A stretch of DNA of 60,125 nt from Pseudomonas fluorescens (GTDB lineage: Bacteria; Pseudomonadota; Gammaproteobacteria; Pseudomonadales; Pseudomonadaceae), in NCBI RefSeq assembly GCF_000802965.1, contig NZ_JSAK01000026.1, forward strand, positions 1-60,125. The letters run 5' to 3'. Below the pieces are notes generated by a model. It was not told the DNA's origin, ran no database searches, and worked only from the letters and a program-made list of their open reading frames with translations. Positions 54,236-60,125 of the stretch are shown piece by piece. Position 1 is the stretch's first letter. Each line of letters opens with the position of its first letter. Made by a program: the position numbers and the translations under genes.

Positions 54236-54973
54236 ATGCAAACCATTAAACCTTGCCACATCCAATCGCCACCCAGCATTCAAGCCTCTTATGAAGCAGC
54301 CATTACCGAAAATCCGGAAAATGCGTCTAGTACATCATCGGGCCGCGGCAAAAGGGCCGTGGGCGAACACAATAAATACTGGCTATCTGGACGGACGTTA
54401 AAAATCGCGATAACCGATTACGAGGATGGTGGATTTGAAATAGTCAAAAATGCCATTAGCCAATGGCAACCTTACGTTAACTTAAAGTTTGAGTTTACTA
54501 AACTCACTGACGAACGTTACGAAGGAGACATTCGGATTGACCTGGCTCCGCAATATGACACGGTCGCAAGTTCTGCAATAGGGACTGACGCTTTGACAGT
54601 TCTCGCTCATCTTCCGACGATGGGTCTGGGCGTGGAATATACATCCACCTCATACGAAGGCACTGTCATCCACGAGTTCGGACACGCTTTGGGCTTTGCC
54701 CATGAGCATCAACATCCCGATGCAGACATTCCGTGGCATAAAGAGAATACCTACCAGTTCTATCAACAAAATTATGGCTGGTCTAAAGCAGCCGTTGACA
54801 ACCATGTATTCCCGCTTCCTCGCCGAACCGACCGAACCTATACACCCTATGACCGGCATTCGGTCATGCACTACCCAATCATCAATACGTGCACTGTTGG
54901 CGACTGGGAACAAGCGGACAACCTCCAAATCAGTGCTGGCGACAAAGCGCTCGCGCGCGCAGCTTATCCCTGA
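54236..54973 (+). CDS. Astacin-like (M12-type) zinc metalloprotease
   Basis: The 245-residue protein has the full metzincin site HEFGHALGFAHEH: zinc ligands His146, His150 and His156, catalytic Glu147 and the family residue Glu157, followed by the Met-turn SVMHY with Met211 and Tyr213. Glu after the third His and SxMHY are traits of astacins, not serralysins (which have Pro). No signal peptide or C-terminal RTX repeats are seen, so export, if any, needs another route; the first 45 residues may be a pro-segment. GC content and codon choice are lower than in the neighbours. GGAAG precedes ATG 54236. The substrate is unknown. Confidence 0.85.
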   Translation: MQTIKPCHIQSPPSIQASYEAAITENPENASSTSSGRGKRAVGEHNKYWLSGRTLKIAITDYEDGGFEIVKNAISQWQPYVNLKFEFTKLTDERYEGDIRIDLAPQYDTVASSAIGTDALTVLAHLPTMGLGVEYTSTSYEGTVIHEFGHALGFAHEHQHPDADIPWHKENTYQFYQQNYGWSKAAVDNHVFPLPRRTDRTYTPYDRHSVMHYPIINTCTVGDWEQADNLQISAGDKALARAAYP

Positions 54974-54997
54974 TCAAGAAAGACTAACGGGGCATGC

Positions 54998-56629
54998 TTA
55001 CTTGACCTGCCCGAGCTTGGCCTCACTCAAATCCAGTTCCCCCAGCACCTCACGCAACACGTCGTCACCAATCTGGTGCTGACGACTGAGGCTATATAAC
55101 TCCAGGCGCTGCGCCCGCAGCGCCTTCAAGCGCAATCGCCGCTCCAGCAAGTCCATCTGAAACGCCAGTGCCTGGGCTTCCGCCGAATCGTTGAACACCT
55201 CAAGTTGATGTCGATACTCGGACATGATCCGCGCCTTGAGTTCTGCCGCCAGCGCTGACTGTGCGGCATCCTGAGGGCTGACCTCTTCTGTTTCGAGCGC
55301 ATGAATGGCCGCTTCAGCGGTCTTGCGCCACGCATCGCGCACTTCATTGCGGCGCTTGTCGTCGGGGCTCTTGTCGATGCCGCGCAGCAGCAAGGGCAAG
55401 GCAATGCACGCGGCAATCAGTGACAGCAGAATGACCCCGGCGGCGATAAAAATAAGCAGGTCACGCTCGGGAAATGCGTCGGCGCCCATGAGCATCGGCA
55501 CCGACATCACACCCGCCAGCGTCACAGCACCGCGCACCCCGCCGACCGTCAACAACCAGCAGGAGCGCGCGCTCGGCACCCGGGTTATCTCATCCTTGCC
55601 ACGCCAGCGCCGCAGCAGAATGGACAGGCGCCAGATGCTCTGCACCCAGACAAACCGTAACACCAGCAACACCAGGAAAATCGCCACCACGTCGAGGCAG
55701 CGATAGAACAACGTCGGCCACAACGACGTTTCGTGACTGGCCACGGCTTTGATGATGTCAGGCAATTGCAGGCCCAGCAGCAGGAAGATCAAGCCGTTGA
55801 AGGCGAATTCCAGCAATGCCCAGACACTGCGGTTGAGCAACCGGGTGTTGGTCTGGCGCGGCAGCAGATCGAGCCAGCTCTGCATCATCCCCGCCGCTAC
55901 TGCCGACAGAATGCCGGACGCGCCCACGCGCTCGGCCAACACGTAGGCAGCGAACGGCAGTAACAACATGAAGACCACGTGGGTCGCCGGGTCATCCCAA
56001 CCGCGGGCGATCATCCACGAGCGCATACGTCCGACCAGCCAGCTCAACGCCACGCCAATGGCCAGGCCTCCGATTGCCACCAACAGGAAAGTGACACTGG
56101 CATTGGCCAGCGAGAACACGCCGGTCACCGCCGCAGCCAAGGCAAACTTGAACGTCACCAGGCCCGAAGCATCGTTCATCAACGCCTCGCCCTGGAGCAT
56201 GTGCATCAGCGGTGTCGGCAAGCGATTCTGGGAGATCGCCGACACCGCCACGGCGTCCGTGGGCGACAGCACCGCTGCCAAGGCAAAAGCCACGGGCAGC
56301 GGAATACTCGGCAGCAACCAGTGGATGAAATACCCGGCGCCGACCACGGTAAACAAAACCAAACCCACCGCCAGCGTCAAGATCGGCCCGCGCAGTTGCC
56401 AGAACTCACGTTTTGGCATGCGCCAGCCGTCGGAAAACAACAGCGGTGGCAAGAATAGAAACAGAAACAACTCGGGATCGAGAGCCACGTGCAGCCCAAG
56501 CGTCGGCCAGGCGAGCAAGGCACCCGCAGCAATTTGTACCAACGGTAACGGTAGCGGAATCACCCGTCCGATCAGGCGTGAAACGCCGACCAGCATCAAC
56601 AGGATCAGGACGGTATAAGCGGTTTGCAT
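54998..56629 (-). CDS. Na+/H+ antiporter, CPA1 family
   Basis: The 543-residue protein has about 12 membrane helices and then a cytoplasmic tail of roughly 120 residues. CPA1 ion-site motifs are clear: SPTDAVAVS (Ser122, Asp125) and the pair Asn152-Asp153 in EALMNDASG, with the Arg-rich block GGVRGAVTLAG further on. It probably exchanges Na+ or K+ for protons at the inner membrane. ATG 56629 (MQTAYTVLIL) fits relatives; an ATG ten codons upstream (56659) is also open. The gene matches PA3660 by order. Confidence 0.88.
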   Translation of the reverse strand: MQTAYTVLILLMLVGVSRLIGRVIPLPLPLVQIAAGALLAWPTLGLHVALDPELFLFLFLPPLLFSDGWRMPKREFWQLRGPILTLAVGLVLFTVVGAGYFIHWLLPSIPLPVAFALAAVLSPTDAVAVSAISQNRLPTPLMHMLQGEALMNDASGLVTFKFALAAAVTGVFSLANASVTFLLVAIGGLAIGVALSWLVGRMRSWMIARGWDDPATHVVFMLLLPFAAYVLAERVGASGILSAVAAGMMQSWLDLLPRQTNTRLLNRSVWALLEFAFNGLIFLLLGLQLPDIIKAVASHETSLWPTLFYRCLDVVAIFLVLLVLRFVWVQSIWRLSILLRRWRGKDEITRVPSARSCWLLTVGGVRGAVTLAGVMSVPMLMGADAFPERDLLIFIAAGVILLSLIAACIALPLLLRGIDKSPDDKRRNEVRDAWRKTAEAAIHALETEEVSPQDAAQSALAAELKARIMSEYRHQLEVFNDSAEAQALAFQMDLLERRLRLKALRAQRLELYSLSRQHQIGDDVLREVLGELDLSEAKLGQVK

Positions 56630-56734
56630 AAAGCGTGGTTCCCGGGCAATCGACAGCATAGAAGTGCCATATTAGCCGCTTAGACTGCTCGCTGGCCTTT
56701 GCACCAATGTCGCACCCGCAATCACTGCAATCCT

Positions 56735-56825
56735 TGTGGGAGCCGAGCTTACTCGCGATGGCGGCGTATCAGTCGACATGGATGTTGAATTTAATGCCGT
56801 TATCGCGAGCAAGCTCGCTCCCACA
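56735..56825. repeat. REP doublet (TGTGGGAGCGAGC family)
   Basis: The arms TGTGGGAGCCGAGCTTACTCGCGAT and ATCGCGAGCAAGCTCGCTCCCACA are inverted with a few changes, between the divergent antiporter and ArsC-like genes. The downstream promoter must share this 260-base gap. Confidence 0.8.
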
Positions 56826-56891
56826 GGATTTGCGCTTCCATGGCATAATCCGGCACCTTTTATTTCCGGCACCTGTAAAGGGGGCGATTCC

Positions 56892-57254
56892 TTGACTGTT
56901 TCAAGTAAAACGTTGCACCTTTTCGGCATCAAAGCCTGCGACACCATGAAAAAGGCGCGCACCTGGCTCGATGAACACGCTGTCAGCTATGACTTCCATG
57001 ATTACAAAGCGGTCGGTATCGACCGTGAACACTTGACCCAATGGTGCAACGAGCACGGCTGGGAAGTGGTGTTGAACCGTGCAGGCACGACCTTTCGCAA
57101 GCTCGACGACGAACGCAAAGCCGATCTCGACCAGTCGAAAGCCATCGAACTGATGCTCGCACAACCTTCGATGATCAAGCGCCCGGTGCTCGATCTCGGT
57201 GACCGAACCCTGATTGGCTTCAAGCCAGATATCTACGCGGCCGCGCTCAAGTAA
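56892..57254 (+). CDS. ArsC/Spx-family protein, YffB type
   Basis: The 120-residue thioredoxin-fold protein keeps the single active-site cysteine Cys16 in GIKACDTMKKARTWLDEH and the C-terminal SMIKRPVLDLGDRTLIGFKPD of the YffB/ArsC-like family. Such proteins are reductase-like but their substrate is unknown; arsenate reduction is not shown. No ATG fits; the TTG at 56892 has AGGGGG 7 bases upstream and is the best start. dapD follows 32 bases downstream in the same direction, a conserved neighbour in pseudomonads. Confidence 0.85.
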   Translation: MTVSSKTLHLFGIKACDTMKKARTWLDEHAVSYDFHDYKAVGIDREHLTQWCNEHGWEVVLNRAGTTFRKLDDERKADLDQSKAIELMLAQPSMIKRPVLDLGDRTLIGFKPDIYAAALK

Positions 57255-57286
57255 GCAGCCCGTTTCAATTTGTTAGAGGTATCAAC

Positions 57287-58321
57287 ATGTCCACTACCCC
57301 GTTCAGCCTGGCCTTTGGTGTCGGCACTCAAAACCGTCAAGGCGCATGGCTGGAAGTGTTTTACGCGCAGCCACTGCTCAACCCTTCCGTTGAGCTGATC
57401 GCCGCTGTTGCGCCGATCCTGGGTTACACCGACGGCAACCAGGCCATCACCTTCACCACCGCTCAGGCTTCGCAACTGGCCGAAGCCGTAAAAGGCGTCG
57501 ACGCTGCCCAGGCAGCTTTGCTGACCCGCCTGGCCGAGAGCCACAAGCCGCTAGTCGCCACGATCCTGGCCGAAGACGCTCAACTGACTTCCACGCCTGA
57601 GGCTTACCTCAAGCTGCACCTGCTGTCCCATCGCCTGGTCAAGCCGCATGGCCTGAACCTGGCGGGCGTGTTCCCGCTGCTGCCAAACGTAGCCTGGACC
57701 AGCCAGGGCGCAATCGACCTGGCTGAACTGGCCGAGCATCAACTGGAAGCACGCCTGCGTGGCGAGTTGCTGGAAGTGTTCTCGGTGGACAAGTTCCCGA
57801 AAATGACCGACTACGTGGTTCCGGCCGGCGTGCGTATCGCTGACGCGGCGCGTCTGCGCCTGGGCGCCTACGTTGGGGAAGGCACCACCGTGATGCACGA
57901 AGGTTTCGTCAACTTCAACGCCGGCACCGAAGGCCCGGGCATGATCGAAGGCCGCGTCTCCGCTGGCGTGTTCGTCGGCAAGGGTTCGGACCTGGGCGGC
58001 GGTTGCTCGACCATGGGCACCCTGTCGGGCGGCGGCAACATCGTGATCAAGGTTGGCGAAGGCTGCCTGATCGGCGCCAACGCCGGTATCGGTATCCCGT
58101 TGGGCGACCGCAACACCGTTGAGTCGGGCCTGTACGTCACTGCCGGCACCAAAGTGGCCCTGCTGGACGAGAAAAATCAGCTGGTCAAAGTCGTGAAGGC
58201 CCGTGAACTGGCCGGTCAGCCGGACTTGTTGTTCCGTCGCAATTCGGAAACCGGTGCCGTGGAGTGCAAAACCCACAAATCGGCGATCGAACTGAACGAA
58301 GCGCTGCACGCTCACAACTAA
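57287..58321 (+). CDS. dapD: 2,3,4,5-tetrahydropyridine-2,6-dicarboxylate N-succinyltransferase
   Basis: DapD succinylates tetrahydrodipicolinate in lysine and diaminopimelate synthesis. The 344-residue protein is the long pseudomonad type: an extended N-terminal domain, then a left-handed beta helix of hexapeptide repeats with the catalytic-region motif MHEGFVNFNAGTEG and GSDLGGGCSTMGTLSGGG. AGAGG lies before ATG 57287. It works in the same pathway as dapC upstream. Confidence 0.96.
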   Translation: MSTTPFSLAFGVGTQNRQGAWLEVFYAQPLLNPSVELIAAVAPILGYTDGNQAITFTTAQASQLAEAVKGVDAAQAALLTRLAESHKPLVATILAEDAQLTSTPEAYLKLHLLSHRLVKPHGLNLAGVFPLLPNVAWTSQGAIDLAELAEHQLEARLRGELLEVFSVDKFPKMTDYVVPAGVRIADAARLRLGAYVGEGTTVMHEGFVNFNAGTEGPGMIEGRVSAGVFVGKGSDLGGGCSTMGTLSGGGNIVIKVGEGCLIGANAGIGIPLGDRNTVESGLYVTAGTKVALLDEKNQLVKVVKARELAGQPDLLFRRNSETGAVECKTHKSAIELNEALHAHN

Positions 58322-58343
58322 GCCACACGATCCCCTGCACCTT

Positions 58344-58443
58344 TGTAGGAGCGAGCCTGCTCGCGATGGACGTCAACGATAACGCGAGGCATCAGACAGC
58401 CCGTGTCGTCCATGCGATCATCGCGAGCAGGCTCGCTCCTACA
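58344..58443. repeat. REP doublet (TGTAGGAGCGAGCCTGC family)
   Basis: TGTAGGAGCGAGCCTGCTCGCGAT and its inverted copy form arms around 52 bases, in the gap between dapD and csdA. Its right end is 25 bases before the csdA ATG, so it lies in the csdA leader. Confidence 0.88.
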
Positions 58444-58468
58444 GGGGCCAGGCGTACAGGCGAATAGC

Positions 58469-59674
58469 ATGATGATTCCCTCTCCCTGGCGCGCCGATTT
58501 TCCGGCCATCGCCGCCCTGCAACGGCAAGACCAGACCTATCTGGACAACGCCGCCACCACGCAAAAACCTCAAGCCTTGCTGGATGCCCTGGCGCATTAC
58601 TACGCCAATGGCGCGGCCAACGTGCATCGGGCGCAACACTTGCCCGGCGCCCACGCCACCCAGGCGTTCGAGGACAGCCGCCGCAAAGCCGAGCAATGGC
58701 TCAACGCCGGTGATTGCGGGCAGATCATCTTTACCCACGGCGCGACTTCCGCGCTGAACCTCCTGGCCTATGGCCTGGAACACTCATTCAATCCGGGCGA
58801 TGAAGTTGTCATCAGCGCCCTGGAGCACCACGCCAACCTGCTGCCATGGCAGCAACTGGCCCATCGTCGCGAGCTGAAACTGGTTATCCTGCCGCTGGAT
58901 ACCGACGGTGTGATCGACCTTGACACTGCCGCGCAACTGATCGGCCCACGCACGCGCCTGCTCGCGGTCAGTCAGCTATCCAACGTAATCGGCGCCTGGC
59001 AACCACTGCCGGCGTTGTTGGCGCTGGCCAAGGCACAAGGCGCGCTGACCGTCATCGATGGTGCTCAAGGCGTGGTCCATGGCCGGCATGACGTGCAGGC
59101 GCTGGGTTGCGACTTCTACGTGTTTTCCAGCCACAAGCTCTACGGGCCTGATGGCCTCGGCGTATTGTTCGGGCGCAATGAAGCTCTGCAACAACTGCGC
59201 CCTTGGCAATTCGGCGGCGAGATGGTGCTGGACGCCAACTATCACGACGCACGCTTTCGCCCCGCGCCGCTGGGTTTTGAAGCGGGGACGCCGCCGATCT
59301 CCAGTGTGATTGGATTGGGCGCGACACTGGATTATCTCGCCGGACTCGATCAAGACGCCGTGTCCGCCCATGAAGCGGCGTTGCATGACTATTTGCTCAA
59401 GGGCCTTGAGTCGCGCAACGGCATCCGCCTGCTGGGCAAACCACAAGTGGCATTGGCCAGTTTTACCGTCGAGGGTGTGCATAACTCGGATCTCGCGCAT
59501 TTGCTGACCGAGCAGGGGATCGCCGTTCGCGCCGGTCATCACTGCGCCATGCCATTGCTCAAAAGCTTCGAACTGGCCGGAGCGATTCGGGTTTCGTTGG
59601 CGCTTTACAATGACTCCGAAGATCTGGAACGGTTCTTTGAGGCGCTGGATCAGGCACTGGAGTTATTGCGATGA
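58469..59674 (+). CDS. csdA: Cysteine desulfurase (CsdA/SufS type II)
   Basis: This 401-residue PLP enzyme takes sulfur from cysteine as a persulfide for Fe-S or thio-compound synthesis. The PLP lysine is Lys223 (FSSHKLYGPDG) and the catalytic Cys359 is in RAGHHCAMP, the group II arrangement. The partner csdE overlaps by four bases, which points to CsdA-CsdE rather than a full suf operon. Two adjacent ATG codons (58469, 58472) are possible; the Shine-Dalgarno is weak. Confidence 0.93.
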   Translation: MMIPSPWRADFPAIAALQRQDQTYLDNAATTQKPQALLDALAHYYANGAANVHRAQHLPGAHATQAFEDSRRKAEQWLNAGDCGQIIFTHGATSALNLLAYGLEHSFNPGDEVVISALEHHANLLPWQQLAHRRELKLVILPLDTDGVIDLDTAAQLIGPRTRLLAVSQLSNVIGAWQPLPALLALAKAQGALTVIDGAQGVVHGRHDVQALGCDFYVFSSHKLYGPDGLGVLFGRNEALQQLRPWQFGGEMVLDANYHDARFRPAPLGFEAGTPPISSVIGLGATLDYLAGLDQDAVSAHEAALHDYLLKGLESRNGIRLLGKPQVALASFTVEGVHNSDLAHLLTEQGIAVRAGHHCAMPLLKSFELAGAIRVSLALYNDSEDLERFFEALDQALELLR

Positions 59675-60084
59675 ACTTGCCCGCCGATGCCGTTAGTGCA
59701 CTCGAAACCTTTCAGGCTGCCGCTGGCTGGGAACAGCGGGCGCGACTGCTGATGCAATGGGGCGAGCGCCTGCCTACGTTGAGCGATGAACAGATGTGCG
59801 ACGCCAACCGGGTGCACGGCTGTGAAAGCCAGGTGTGGCTGACAGGCGAATTGCGCGACGGCCATTGGCAGTTCAGCGCCAACAGCGATGCGCGGTTGAT
59901 TCGCGGGTTGGTGGCGTTGTTGCTGGCGCGGGTCAATGGCTTGTCCGCTGCCGAGTTGCAACAGGTGGATTTGCCGGAGTGGTTTAATCAACTGGGGCTG
60001 GGGCGGCATTTGTCGCAATCGCGCAGTAATGGTTTGAATGCAGTGCTTCAGCGGATGCGCGAATTGGCCCTCGCGGGTGCATGA
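59671..60084 (+). CDS. csdE: Sulfur acceptor protein CsdE (SufE family)
   Basis: The 137-residue SufE-fold protein receives the persulfide sulfur from CsdA. The acceptor Cys51 is in RVHGCESQVW. It starts with an ATGA overlap on csdA. In relatives a tcdA gene often follows, but the window ends just after a REP start. Confidence 0.93.
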   Translation: MNLPADAVSALETFQAAAGWEQRARLLMQWGERLPTLSDEQMCDANRVHGCESQVWLTGELRDGHWQFSANSDARLIRGLVALLLARVNGLSAAELQQVDLPEWFNQLGLGRHLSQSRSNGLNAVLQRMRELALAGA

Positions 60085-60108
60085 TGATTGTTCGGCGCTA
60101 CACCACTC

Positions 60109-60125
60109 TGTAGGAGCCGGCTTGC
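60109..60125. repeat. REP left arm cut by window end
   Basis: The last bases TGTAGGAGCCGGCTTGC are the left arm of the family found at 25172 and 52706; the rest lies outside the window. Confidence 0.8.

Noticed and set aside
1..60125. CRISPR arrays, phage genes, insertion sequences, tRNA or rRNA genes
   Set aside because: No direct-repeat/spacer pattern, integrase, transposase or cloverleaf-like sequence was recognised; the repeats present are dispersed inverted REP doublets.

Overview
The window looks like chromosomal core DNA of a Pseudomonas of the fluorescens group. The evidence is the gene order (recA-recX, mutS-fdxA-rsmZ-rpoS-nlpD-pcm-surE-truD-ispF, eno-kdsA-pyrG, lpxD-fabZ-lpxA-lpxB-rnhB-dnaE, dxr-cdsA-uppS-frr-pyrH-tsf-rpsB), the GC-rich coding style, a GacA-controlled rsmZ RNA next to rpoS, and many REP-type palindromes between genes. 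The order closely follows the P. aeruginosa region around PA3604-PA3668 as I remember it. No phage, insertion sequence, CRISPR array, rRNA or tRNA was seen.

Layout. 1-6.6 kb: an RhlG-like reductase, the tRNA modification enzymes trmO and tapT, the divergent redox pair fpr/finR, dgkA, the erdR response regulator, a small periplasmic protein and a small putative DNA-binding protein. 6.6-13.8 kb: a LOG-family protein behind a hairpin-rich leader, the SOS genes recA-recX with a LexA box, pncC, mutS and fdxA. 13.8-19.6 kb: the regulatory RNA rsmZ with its distant GacA site, then rpoS, nlpD, pcm, surE, truD and ispF on the minus strand. 19.6-22.6 kb: a glutathione-dependent formaldehyde detoxification unit (frmA-fghA and the divergent regulator gfnR) that separates ispF from ispD-ftsB.

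22.6-34 kb: ispD-ftsB, eno, kdsA, pyrG, tilS, accA and dnaE. 34-48.8 kb: the envelope and translation cluster rnhB-lpxB-lpxA-fabZ-lpxD-skp-bamA-rseP-dxr-cdsA-uppS-frr-pyrH-tsf-rpsB, all on the minus strand and mostly with 1-4 base overlaps. It joins lipid A synthesis, outer membrane protein assembly, isoprenoid and phospholipid precursor supply, and ribosome function. 48.8-60.1 kb: map, glnD, dapC, an AT-rich insert carrying an astacin-like metalloprotease, a Na+/H+ antiporter, an ArsC/YffB-like protein, dapD and the sulfur-transfer pair csdA-csdE.

Almost all genes are housekeeping genes recognised with high confidence. I do not see a clear undescribed multi-gene system. The points most worth checking are the astacin-like protease island (54.0-55.0 kb), the structured leaders before fdxA and the LOG gene, the several families of REP doublets, a possible 37-residue ORF before pncC, and the candidate S2-type leader before rpsB. 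Start sites were chosen by ribosome binding site, overlap with the gene before, and known family N-termini. Several genes use GTG or TTG (nlpD, dxr, the ArsC-like gene).
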